Positions 11,454-21,850 of a stretch of 64,000 nucleotides of DNA are shown here, piece by piece. Source of the DNA: Adiantum capillus-veneris (lineage: Eukaryota; Streptophyta; Polypodiopsida; Polypodiales; Pteridaceae). Made by a program: the position numbers and the translations under genes. How positions within the stretch are numbered: position 1 is the first letter of the stretch; every line of letters begins with the position of its first letter. Location of the stretch: positions 154,393,557 through 154,457,556 of the forward strand of contig CM043952.1 in NCBI GenBank assembly GCA_014529385.2, in the 5' to 3' direction. The notes below the pieces were generated by a model, which searched no databases, was not told the origin of the DNA, and worked only from the letters and a program-made list of their open reading frames with translations.

Positions 11454-14400
11454 ATGGCAACATCATCAACTAACATGGAGGAAAAGATTGCATGCTCGTG
11501 CACGCTCTGCAAGTATCAAATCCTGCGCAAGCGTAGGATATGTAATGAGCATGTGCACAAGTACGGAGAGTTTGCTAGAGAAATCATACAGAATCTACGA
11601 TATGACTCCTACGGAACGGGCATTGATTTTCGCGACATAAGACCTACATTTGAGAGAGAGAGAAAAAGGATTATGCGTGAAAGGTCCGACCAATCTAGAG
11701 CCAAGGATGAAAGCAGAGGAGGGCTTATAGACAGAAGACGATGGCATGGAGGAGATGCTAGATGCCTTCTTCCAGACAAGCGAGAAGAACGCTAACGAAG
11801 TAGCACCAGAAGACGTGCGTCTATCTCCTGAAGACATGTTGAGAAAGTTGGCACGTCAACCAATCTATGAAGGCGCCAAAATATCTGTGCTTCGTACTTG
11901 TCCGTCGTTTTTGAATCTGCAGTCAGTGTATGGGTGGTCAGATGCAAGCGTCACTACTTTGTTTAGGTACGTAACTTATAAAAAAGATTTTTTGATTGCA
12001 ACGGTGACGTGCTTGGGGAGATTTTAATTTAATGTGGCTTAAATAGGTTGTTGCGGGAGAAACTACTCTCGGCTGGCAATGAAATGTCCCCCTCCTGGCA
12101 AGACGCAAAGCGACTATTGACCTCAGTTGGCTTGGACTACAACAAAATTCATGCATGTCCAAATGATTGCATTCTTTTTCGCAATGAATTTGCAGATTGT
12201 CTGTCGTGTCCTAAGTGCGGACCAATGCGCTACAAACAAGATACGGTTGGCGAGTCAGTGCCAGCTAAAGTGTTGCGGCATTTCCCTATTATTCCGAGGA
12301 TAAAAAGTATATTTTGTCGTGGTTCCATTGCAAAGTTGATGCGGTGGCATTCTACGAATAGATCCACTGACGCAACGTTTAGGGTGCCCGCTGATTCAAA
12401 GGCTTGGAGGCACATTGAAGATACATGGCCACATTTTCAGAGTGAACCACGCAATTTGCGTTTGGGCATGGCAATGGATGGAGTCAATTCATTTGGCTTC
12501 AGAAGCTCATCATGGAGCACTTGGCATGTGTGCCTTGTCAATTACAACCTCCCGCCGTGGCTTGCCATCAAGAAGGGTCATTTGATATTAGGCTTGATTG
12601 TGCCTAGACATGGATGTTTATCTAGCACCACTAGTTGACGAGATCCAGGAGTTATGGCATGGGATCGACATAGCAGATGCGGTTGAACCAGCAGGACAAC
12701 AACATGCAAGGATCCATGGACTTCTTATGTGGACTATGCATGATTGGTCAGGATACGGTGAAGCTTCTGGTAATGGTGGATGATTTACAAAATTATTGCT
12801 ATTCGCAAGCACTTTGTGTAGTACTGAATCATGATTTAATATATGCAAGGCTTACAACTTCGGGATACAATGCATGTCCAATTTGCGGGCCGTCTTTGGA
12901 TGTGCGCTATTCTGCCTCGCTTCGAAATACAATTTATCAAGGCCACCATCATTATCTTCTAGATGGCCATCACTTGCGCGAAGGTCAGCTTGGTTGCGTC
13001 GAATGTCGTCCTACGCATGTACAAGAGTGGCGTCGCCGATGGGAGCAACATGAGGGGCAACCTATTCCAGGAATGATACGTTTGTCCATTCTCCATACGT
13101 TGCCGTACTGGGGTGATCTACTAATTAACCATTTGCTGGATCCAATGCATATATTCAAGAATGTGGGAGAGCTCCTCTGGAAGACAATCATGGGAATGAA
13201 AGACAATCGAGCTTCACAAGATGATTTGCAGTCAGTTGGAAAGATGCCAAAGCTGTGGCCTTCACCAATGTAGCGGGCCAAACAAAGCTTCCAAGAGCAC
13301 CATGGGTATTGCTAAAAAGCGAGGAACGACAAGCCAAAAGGGTGATTTCAGAGTTCAGGACGCCACTAGGATGCATGCGATGTCTCAAGACAGCATTCAC
13401 CCGTGATGATCAACTGTAAGGACTGAAATCGCACGACTGGCATAAGTTCTTGCAATTTATTCATCCAATTGCGATCAAGGGGTGTTTAACGGAGGAAGTG
13501 CGGTCCTGTATATACAAGATTTTAGAGCTAGTGCGGTGGATCTCTTCCAAGGAGATACGAGAGGAATCCATTGTAGTCGCAAGGGCTAACTCCATTGAGG
13601 CAGTTTGCATGATTGAAAAGTATCTACGCACGAGCTGCCTAACTATCCAAATGCACTTGCTCGTCCATGTAGTAGATGAGGTTGAAGTGGCAGGTACAGT
13701 CCACAGCCGTTGGATGTTCTTTCTAGAGCAGTTCATGAAAACACTTAAGGGTTTTGTTCGCCAAAAAGCACATCCAGAGGGGAGCATGGCAAAAGGATGG
13801 CTGGTGCAAGAGTCTCTTGTCTTGATGACCGAATTTCTATCTGTTTCTGACCTAGAAATGCCTCGACTATGGAGCGATAAGGAGGATGCAAGATTGGTGG
13901 CCATAGGAGCCGCAGGGACAAGGGGTGCCAAAGAAAATGGACGACGCCATGCGAGAAAAGATCATGAAGTTCTGTAGACTAAATTCAGAGCCGATGCAAA
14001 AATGGCTTGAAAGGTATGAAGAAGAGAAAGAGAGACGCAATAAGGAGCGACACGATTTCAGGCGAAGCCGAACGACTAGAGGCTTATCCTTGCCAAACTG
14101 TCTCGCTCCTCTACCTGAATTCCCTACAATGGTATGATTGGACAAGACAATGAGAGCAGCTCGACAGATCGGAGAACCCATATCTCCAGAAGAGGAAGAG
14201 CTGGCTATTGGATGTGACTGGAGGTATCATACATACATGGCACTGTGGTCGCATGGAAAGCATTTCAGAATACAACAAATTGATAGCAGAAGAAACACGT
14301 TTGACAGTAGGGTAATGGTTAGTTTCATGCAAAAGAGCAGGGCCAGTGCCAGAGACACAAATGAGAGCACTAGCAACGTGGATTACTGTGGTCTGGTGTC

Positions 14401-14845
14401 AGATATCTTGAAAGTGAGCTTTAGACGATTTGAGATGTTTTTATTGGATGTGAAGTGGTTCAAGGTGATAAATTCTGATCACAATGCAACGATACACAGA
14501 GATGCAAACAAGCTTGTGCAGATAGATTCTACAAAGGTTTGGACAGATGCGAGCGACACGTTTGCTCTCCCCGAACATTGCGAGCAAGTGGTCTTTGTAC
14601 CGGACCCTCGAGAACGACAATAGTGGTTTGTGGTTCAGGTTGCTCCAAGAAATAAACAAGTATTTGAAGGGGAAGAGCTTCTGAAGGAGAGTTGGCCAGA
14701 TGACGCAGATACTAATGTGACATTAGATGAGATGGACGAAGGTATGGCAGAGGAAGCTGACAGATATACGAGGCATGACGTAGACGAGGCAGAAATGACA
14801 CTTGTAGATGAAGATGCAATGGATGAAGACAATCCACCAGAATGA
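11454..14845 (+). pseudogene. TNPD-like CACTA transposase (Transposase_21 type), broken
   Basis: Catalyses excision and insertion of the CACTA element in intact relatives. Recognisable blocks in order: a Cys-containing N-terminus (from 11454); 'ARQPIYEG' and 'YGWSDAS' (to 11966); an 80-bp GT-AG intron (11967-12046); 'KIHACPNDCILFR' and 'CPKCG'; 'AMDGVNSFG', 'SSSWSTW' and 'NLPPW'; 'MDVYLAPLVDE'; 'LLMWTMHDW'; 'YNACPICG'; 'LDPMHIFKNV'. C-terminal blocks with 'SRWMFFLEQFMK' and 'HPEGSMAKGW' follow, then a DUF4216-like domain (about 14200-14680). Frame changes occur near 11740, 12605, 12780 and 13300. A TAG at 14621-14623 interrupts the DUF4216 region, after which the same frame continues into an acidic tail. 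The gene is therefore recognisable along its length but not functional as read, unless more introns exist. Confidence 0.88.
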
Positions 14846-15062
14846 GTTGGGGCAGAGTTATGTCTGCAGTAAGAGATAGACAATGATACGGTGCAAGATC
14901 TTATCGATGATGCCTCACTAGTCAAGGCCTGTAAGTGTTTGTGTGGAGACGTTGATTTAAAATTAAGCTCTTTCTTAATTTAAACAAAGGTGTTCTGACG
15001 TTTTCTTTTAATTTCTTTGTGAAGGACTTTAGTATGGCAGACAGTCGCCAGATCCTGCTTCT

Positions 15063-16081
15063 ATGAGTGTGGATGCATTTATGGGCTTCATCACACGGAG
15101 GACGCTCAGTCAGATGGTAGATGCGTCTCAGTATTGGATAGCCAGAGGTACGGGTACCACGCCTCCGGGCTTCACACCCGAGGGTCCGACGTCTATGGGG
15201 GAGGGGGGGACGCCTATGGATACGACGCCTACGAGGTCGACCCATCTCGGTCGCTTCGACACCTAGGGGTACGGCAGAGGCGGGTACGTCATCATCTCCG
15301 CAGCACAGGCGCACTCGTCGATCTCGACGATCGTCAGGTAGAGGTGGTGGTTGCTGTGGAGGAGGGACCACAGATGCTTCGACCCCTCCTTCCTCACGAC
15401 CTCCGTCCTACCCAGACACACCTCTCAACACACCTCGGACACCTTGGGGGCCACACGATCCTAGTGTCTCCAAGGTCTATAATGTACGGGCAGATGGACA
15501 GGTTGACATGGATAGAGTCGGGACTGAGATGAGATAGCGGGTTCGCCAGCTTATGGAGCTGCAGTTTTCTACCACCATTATGACGTCTTGGCCTGATCAG
15601 GATCACAGCAAAGTCAATTATATAGTGGAGACCATCACGAGAGAGTATCAGCTTGCTCCGGGTTCAGAGGAGCTTCCGAGGAGGTGGATCACGAATGTTG
15701 CACGGGACACCGTGAAACATCGTCTCGAGATGCAGCTCGTCGGGCTTTCAGGCAGGGCTCGCCGAAGCCTTCAAGCATCTCACACGAGACGTGGCAACAG
15801 ATCAGGGAGGATGAGCAGATAGCGGACACGAGGTTCAGACAGCAGCGTCAGGCCATGGAGGTACGTAGGATGACCAGGGACACATCTCATCTCGGCAGCG
15901 GAGGCTTCGACACCTTTCGCTATGAGTTTGTGAGTTTCCAATCCAATCTTCGCTATGACATTTAAAAAAAAAAGTGATGAATCATGTATTCTTAATTACT
16001 TTGGTTTTGGTATAAACGCAGAATCTTGAATACATCGAGCCACGACATGCCAGGAGGAGACAGATGGATAGGAGGCCTTAG
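15063..16081 (+). pseudogene. second CACTA gene, plant Transposase_24-like (TNPA/ORF1 type), broken
   Basis: Lies downstream of the transposase in the same direction, as the second gene of CACTA elements does. The first part is low-complexity (Gly/Pro/Ser/Arg-rich), then a segment near 15540-15720 ('RVRQLMELQF' to 'RWITNVARDTVKHR'). After a frame change near 15730 come 'SHETWQQI', 'RFRQQRQAMEVRR' and 'SHLGSGGF', which resembles the conserved C-terminal box of plant Transposase_24 proteins. A 92-bp GT-AG intron (15930-16021) separates the last exon, ending at TAG 16079-16081. A TAG near 15535 and the frame change break it. Family assignment rests on resemblance and position. Confidence 0.65.
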
Positions 16082-16289
16082 AGTCTCGCTGATCAATTGA
16101 GGTGAGACGTTTGATCGAGACAAATAATATGTGTGAGTTGACTTAATTAATTAAATATATGTGAAGTAATATCATACTAATTTTGTGACTTGTCCCTTTA
16201 TGTGCAGGTTGTGACGCGCGAGTCATTAGTGGATTTCTATATATGTTTTGTGAGACACATACACATCTCTGTGTTTCTTTCTTGCATAG

Positions 16290-16465
16290 ACATGGTTATG
16301 GTTATTATTTATTGTTTATGGACGTTATGGTTATGTTATGGTTATTGTTTTGTTTATGGTTATGGTTATGGTTTTAATTTGGTTATAGTTTTGCACAAAG
16401 TTCGTTATATATGAAGTTCGTTATGGTTATGGTTTTAATTTGGTTATGGATTTGTACAAAGTTCA
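16290..16465. repeat. GGTTAT-rich tandem repeat
   Basis: Runs of 'ggttatggttatgg' alternate with 'tttaatttggttat' and a partly duplicated block ending in 'acaaagttc' (near 16400 and 16460). Low-complexity sequence in the 3' part of the CACTA element. Confidence 0.8.
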
Positions 16466-16635
16466 TTTCATTTCTTCCATCAAGTTGTGCCTTAAATCTC
16501 ATGTAAGATCCTACATGGATATCATCTAGGAGGCGTATACATATGGTTTTTTTTAAAAAGTTTATGTTAAAACGAAGAGAACTCTGTTGAAATTTCTGCA
16601 GGAGCACGGTTGATTTTGGTGCTACTCGCTTTCTT

Positions 16636-16713
16636 GGGCAGAGGACAGGCAGTCTGGCTCTGGTTGTGTCCATCTTTTCACTGGGCACAGGCCAGGCTGC
16701 CTATCCTCTGCCC
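16636..16713. repeat. imperfect 78-bp inverted repeat (hairpin)
   Basis: The left arm 'gggcagaggacaggcag' and the right arm 'ctgcctatcctctgccc' are near-perfect complements, and pairing continues inward through 'ctggc' and 'gccag'. The arms are about 27 bp with a loop of about 20 bp. It sits inside the CACTA element, just before its right subterminal repeats. It could be a small fold-back insertion, a small-RNA-type hairpin or an end structure of the element. Confidence 0.8.
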
Positions 16714-16734
16714 AAAAAAAACTTTTTCTGATAT

Positions 16735-16880
16735 GGTTGTCGAAATAGCGTCGATATCGGCATCGAAATACACGTCAAAAACAGGTGCCTTTCGACACAA
16801 ATATCGACGTGTATTTCGACGATATCATAGGGACGAAGATTTCGACGTCTGCGTCGAAGGCACCTGTTTTTGTTGTAGTG
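16735..16880. promoter_or_regulatory. CACTA right subterminal repeats and terminus
   Basis: Holds repeated 'gtcgaaat', 'tcgatat', 'tatcgacgtgtatttcgac' and 'tttcgacg' motifs. An inverted copy of 'acaggtgcctttcgac' lies near 16780 against the terminus. It ends in 'tgttgtagtg', the complement of CACTACAACA. Confidence 0.75.
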
Positions 16881-16883
16881 CTA
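16881..16883. repeat. CTA target-site duplication, right copy
   Basis: Matches the CTA at 10575-10577, immediately after the element's right terminus. Confidence 0.85.
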
Positions 16884-17600
16884 TTCTTTATAGCCTACTT
16901 CTTGAGATATATGGGATGAGGTTTATGTCATTGACTATCCATTTGAGATGTATGATAGTGAGTATCATTCCTACTATTTTTTGGGTATGGTTTGCAACAT
17001 GATAGACCACGTTGTTTGTGTATGCATTACATCTATTTTTATATAATGGTTTTCATCAAGAATATGGTCTGTTCATGGTAATTTTGTGATGGTTTATTAT
17101 TGATTTTGTAATAGTTTGATCATGCACTTGATGTTTTTTTTTATTTTAACGGTAGTGGGGCTTAAGGTTTGTGGCATGGAGAAGGCACCCTTGTAGTTGT
17201 GCAATTTTCTTTTACGAGAGCACACTTTATGTGTTGCAACTGCTGTCAATGCATGCACAATGACGCTTGTAACATCCATAGTAAGGAAAACTATGCTCTC
17301 TAGCCAAAAGAAAGTTCAAATATGTTCATCCATATGTACCTCATATATACCATCACTAATAGTGATACGTATATCTATACTAATACCAACACCTATATTG
17401 ACAAAATGACACTAGTGCTTATTTGAATGCTTTTTTTGAAGTGGTAGGATTTTTAAGCAAGTTGAATGTTGCTCTATCAATATGTGATGCGGTACACTCC
17501 CTCCTATTGTAACAGGAGGGGCACCACGTGCCAACAAAAAAGAACAAACTAAATAACTTTAAGCACTTTAAAATAACATTAAACTAAAAGAGATGCACAA
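16884..17600. other. unassigned AT-rich sequence right of the CACTA element
   Basis: No frame, repeat or RNA I can support. Confidence 0.25.
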
Positions 17601-17636
17601 CACACAAGATGGGCAGTGGTGGAGTTCCACCCCAAG

Positions 17637-17925
17637 AGAGAATTGCACCAAACTTTGGCACCTCTTTCATTATTTCTTTATATTGCTTCAAATCAGTACA
17701 AGCTAGTACTCCACGCTTTGCACCTTCACCCAGAAGCATGCGAGAGAATGAGCCCATGGCACATATTTAAAGTCTCTTGGCCTATGAAAAGAAATTACAT
17801 GAAAAGCTTCAAACTCAAAAGTGCGTGGTCCCAAAAGCACTAGCACCGGAAGCTATCAACACATTTTGTGGAAATTCGTATAGCAAGCACGTCATCATGT
17901 CAATGCAAAATTTGGGAGGGACAAT
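17637..17925 (-). repeat. dispersed repeat B, copy 1, with a conserved short frame
   Basis: Matches 31485-31760 over about 270 bp in the same orientation ('ttatttctttata', 'ctttgcaccttcac', 'gaatgagcccatggcac'). On the minus strand both copies share a short frame starting MGSF (ATG at 17757 here). It includes 'ACTDLKQYKEI' here and 'ACTELKQYKEI' in the other copy, then 'FGA'. Most differences are substitutions, so the repeat looks derived from a coding exon. Parent protein not recognised. Confidence 0.6.
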
Positions 17926-18319
17926 ACGACGGACTATCAATTTTCTCATTCCAAATTGGAGCTCTTGCTATCATGGGTCATCGACTTCCTAGAAAAATCT
18001 CATCCAATAAGGAGTCTTATTTTGGAGCTCTTGATATTCAAGCATAGTAAAATTAGTTATCACACCCAAACTGTGCTAATGTCCAACGAGTGTCCAACAG
18101 GTGCCTTAATTCACTAAAATTACATACCCAAGAAATCTCACCCAATAAGGAATATTCAGTGGTTTGCACATGACATTGAAACACAAATGCTCACATATGC
18201 ATGTTACAAGACATAGAAACATAAAGCCACCGATGAAAACTCCCCCTACAAATAACCATCCAGGTCTGGGTCATGATCTATTCAACGATTCCCTCATCAC
18301 TCTTCCTACAAATAACCTA

Positions 18320-19624
18320 ATTTCTAAAAAGGTCCGAGCTCGAATATAAAGAGTCCTTTTGCAACCAAACGGTCCTTGACCACAACATGTGTTGTTTGGA
18401 GGTGCATGCCCAAGCAAACGTCACAATTGCCCAACTTCATGATGTGAAAATTGGCTTTTCTGTGCGATCCTTGCATGGTCATTGGGAAGAGCACCATTGA
18501 GAGGTACCACCTTTTGGGTGTGACCAATGGCTAACTCGGCTTTGATTTTTCCACCCTTTGGATCATAATCAAAGTCCATCTACTTCAAGATTTCTAGATG
18601 GATGCAGTTTTTGGTAGCCCCTGGGTCAAAGAAAATTAGGGCTTTGAAGCCATTGAATTTCCCGTATGCTTGACACAATTCATTTTTACTTTCAAGGTGT
18701 ATGCCATAGATGTCAAGTACAATTCCAATGGAGGCTTAGCTCGTTTGGCTGGTGATGGTCTTGGTTTTTGTCCACCATTGGCACGGGCGTCGACTTTGTT
18801 AGGGACAATCGAAATAGTTATGCCATGTTTGAAAGCATCCAAAGCATCTGCCTTCTTGTGATAAGGTGTCTCATTGTTGAGACATCAAAACGAGACCTTT
18901 GTGATTGACTCACACGAGAATCTCAAGAATTGTTGCCCTGATTTGCTTCTGTAGTAAACTGTAGCTTGCCTTTCATCGATTTGTAGGCAACCGTGGCATC
19001 GTCCATAAGCTCTTTCATAGTTGAGACTTGCTTGGACATACAATATCCTTGCAATGGTGATGGTAGTCCAATGGTGTATTGCTTGCACTGGTCCTCCAAG
19101 CGAATGAACTTAAAGAAGGACACTAGGAGGTAGACGTCAAGAAACCTTTGGTTATAGTCATCCATGGTCTCTGCGGAAAGCATTTTCAAGTTGCCCCATT
19201 CTGCCAAGATCCGGACATCAAAGAGAGAAGTCATATAACTACGTGCAAATAATGTCTTGAAAGCTTGCCAAGTCCTTGGAGCATGCGGTTGTGTCACGAT
19301 TGAACTCCACCACTGCATAACATTATCTTTAAGAAATCCCGTTGCTCGAGAAATCTTGGATTCTTTTGCATATTTTCCCAAAGCATAGATGTTGTCAAAT
19401 TATTGTAGGAACTACAATGTTTTCTTCCAATCTTTCACCCCAAAAAAGGTAAAAATTTTGACAGTCATTCCGCCATCCTTGAAATCTTTCGGTTGATTAG
19501 GCATGTATCCTGAGTACAGATAATAAGGGTATCCATACGAACTCCAACCATTGTAGCTTGGTGGTGGTGGTGGTTGGGGTGGCAAAGGTGGTTGCACTGA
19601 ATCGGGGTCAGATTGCTGCACCAT
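18320..19624 (-). pseudogene. Ty3-type gag-protease fragment, reverse strand
   Basis: Read right to left. A Pro/Tyr-rich N-terminus (19624 to 19412, with 'PPPPPSYNGW') is followed after a frame break by a capsid core (19381 to 18923) of the retrotransposon gag family: 'FLKDNVMQWW', 'WQAFKTLFARSY', 'LAEWGNLKML', 'YNQRFLDVY' and 'EDQCKQYTIGL'. From about 18850 to 18320 a degraded protease-like stretch follows, with stops. Its lineage differs from the Tat-type gags at 24.1-24.9 and 48.2-49.5 kb. The young LTR element at 19,681 begins just beyond the gag N-terminus, so it probably inserted into or beside this older copy. Confidence 0.75.
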
Positions 19625-20774
19625 ATTCCTGAAGACTCCCCAGATTAGAACAGACAGCTAGGAAGGTTTTTGGTTGGAAGTGAGGCAAGTTTTTCCATGC
19701 ATGGGAACCCCCCATATATTTTTTCCCTTTTACCAAAATAGTTCCTATTATAAAAGTTACTTTTGATTTTTTCTTCCTTTTTCACAAAAGTTTTAGCCTT
19801 TATTAAATAAATAAGACTTATGCTAATCAATCACGATGTAGCATAAATAAGTAAGCTTTCTTTGTTGATATCTCTTTTGACCTTAAATATTAAATATATA
19901 TATTCTAAATTACATTATATATTTTAGTATTTTCTAATATATTTTTCATGTATGTACATTATTCCACCCTACCAAATATTTTATTCACTAGTTTTTATTT
20001 TCAAACCTCAACCCCACTTTCAAATTTCAATAATACCTCCATCTAGATGATTGCCACTCTTTTCAAAACTCTAGGTTATGTTTTCATACACATGAAGGAG
20101 CTTACACTTGAAGGCAAGAGAGAAGTCCACTCAAAGGGGACCACCAAAAGACTTTTGCAGCCACAAATAATACATTATTTGGCTGAATTTTTTAAGTAAA
20201 GAAGAACCCCGAATCTGAAGGAGCGTTCAACATGAAAGATGTAGCTCGTGATCTCAACTTTTAGCTCAATTTTTTGTTCCAGAATTTTTGGAGTTATGAA
20301 CACGGAGATATGATTTTTGTAGTGGACCCCAGTTTTCTCGTGTAATGGTGACACAGGCCATCCCCAATTTTCTTCCCTCTAGAATGGCTATGGTTCTACA
20401 AGTCTTCAAGTATGATTACAAGAGACAAGGCTCTTTTAATGAGGTCTTGGCAAGTCTAGAGTGATTCTATCACCATTTTTGGAGGATCCAACCTCATCAA
20501 CAACTATCCACCTTTGACAATCTCTCTTGTAAATTTCTTACCTCTCTCTTCTCTCCCTAATAAGCTTATGTCTAGCCAAAGATAGACTATTGTAAATATC
20601 TCCTATCCTCTACATCTTACCCACATTCTCTGATCTTCTCTCTCTATTGACTCTGGTATTTTAAATAATGAGGAGACAAGATGGGAGCCACAGTCACATG
20701 CACCCCATTTTCCTAGTCACCAAAGTGGGACACTCACCTCAAATAGAAATATTGCTTAATCCTCCCCTCCTTTC

Positions 20775-20784
20775 CTACATAAGG
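20775..20784 (+). promoter_or_regulatory. TATA-like box of the 5' LTR
   Basis: 'ctacataagg' here corresponds to a better 'ctatataagg' at 31035-31044 in the 3' LTR. One substitution separates them. A probable transcription signal of the element. Confidence 0.5.
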
Positions 20785-20812
20785 AGGCCATGAGAGCTCA
20801 CTTGAAAAAAAA

Positions 20813-20842
20813 AACACACACACACACACATACACCCACACA

Positions 20843-20882
<40 letters not shown>
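20813..20882. repeat. (CA)n microsatellite in the 5' LTR
   Basis: Interrupted CA repeats. The equivalent block in the 3' LTR (about 31068-31122) is shorter, so length changed after insertion. Confidence 0.9.
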
Positions 20883-20884
<2 letters not shown>

Positions 20885-21663
20885 TCCATACACACTCTTG
20901 TGCTACATGCTTGTAGCATGAACCTTAATCACATAATCACAACACCATCACCATGCACAATAGATGAGCACCACACCTCCACACCACTTGTAATTAAGGG
21001 CTGAAGGCACAATTTCAAGAAGAAGAAGGGTGGACACACTCATGATATTCCTCGCCATCAACTCCCATCTCTCCATTATGCCTCCTACGATCTTGTCCCC
21101 TTCTCATTTTCCTGCCATACGCTACCTATTGTATTCATCTTTTGCAAGAAATCAACACACTCCATCGTGGTGCCATACTTTGTGTCGCTTTGGATACATC
21201 TCATTGTGAGTATGGTATATGCTTGTTCCTTGCCTTTTTTTTCTGCTTATGTTAAGGTGTGCGGATTCGCCACCATACACACACACACTCTCTCTCCCTC
21301 TCATATTCCTATCATCTTGCTACTTCCATCTTGAGGTGTGCGGATTCGCCACCTTTTGTATAAGAAGTGAGCATACTTGCATGTATCCCTGACCTCGTTA
21401 TCTTCCTTACTACATGCACGAGTAGCGAGCCCATTCTCACTCACTCACCACTCCTCTCACCTTATTCTCCGACCACCCCATTCCACATTTGGGTGTGGAT
21501 CTTGAAATTGTTTTCCATGGCATGTTTCATTGTGTATATGTATGCGTCCTAGCCGCATATATTGCTAGGTGGTGCCCCTATTGTGTATCCCCCATGATGA
21601 GGCCATTGTGCATAGTCTTGGTGTAGAAGCCACCGGGTCTATTTTTCACTTCCGCCTCTCATT

Positions 21664-21680
21664 TGGTGCCCCCACTGAGG
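21664..21680 (+). promoter_or_regulatory. primer-binding site
   Basis: 'tggtgcccccactgagg' lies two bases after the LTR end. A reverse-strand copy occurs at 25572-25589 and a decayed one at 49982-49997, beside LTRs of related elements. TGG complements the CCA end of a tRNA. Which tRNA I cannot say. Confidence 0.8.
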
Positions 21681-21850
21681 AGGGCTCTTGAAACTTTCAG
21701 TTCACAAGGTTGACATGTTTACTTCTCTTCATGGACGAGTGGCTTCTTGAATTCTCTAATTGGACCACTAAAGAGGAGGAGCTTCAAGAAGGTTTGACTC
21801 AAGTCATCAAGACACTCTTGCCAGGGTGTTGTATTGTTAGCATAGAAGAG
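21681..21850 (+). other. leader of the young element, cut off
   Basis: A short plus-strand frame from about 21710 ('DEWLLEFSNWTTKEEELQEG') may be an N-terminal piece of a leader or gag protein. The sequence then joins the reverse-strand pol at about 21850. The join inside both frames marks a rearrangement breakpoint. Confidence 0.45.

Larger units (their letters stand above)
10578..16880 (+). mobile_element. CACTA (En/Spm-type) DNA transposon, complete ends
   Basis: A 6.3-kb element. The left end begins 'cactacatg' and the right end is the complement of 'cactacaacaaaaacagg', the classic plant CACTA terminus. A 3-bp CTA duplication flanks it. Subterminal regions are full of short motifs around 'tttcgac' and 'cgaaat' (10610-10760 and 16735-16865), which in this superfamily are binding sites for an element protein. 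Between them lie a TNPD-type transposase gene and a second gene, both rightward. The terminal inverted repeats match only over the first seven bases or so. Both genes have stops and frame changes, so this copy is unlikely to be autonomous. Confidence 0.92.
19681..21661 (+). repeat. 5' LTR of the young Ty3-type element
   Basis: Starts TGAGGCAAG and ends ...CTCTCA directly before the primer-binding site. Length 1,981 bp. The first 1.55 kb is repeated at 29941-31484. It contains a TATA-like 'ctacataagg' (20775), a CA microsatellite and, near the end, two copies of 'aggtgtgcggattcgccacc' about 80 bp apart. Confidence 0.85.

Noticed and set aside
14635-15371. Ser- and Pro/Arg-rich reverse frames opposite the CACTA genes
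   Set aside because: Antisense to the acidic transposase tail and low-complexity second gene; no motif of their own.
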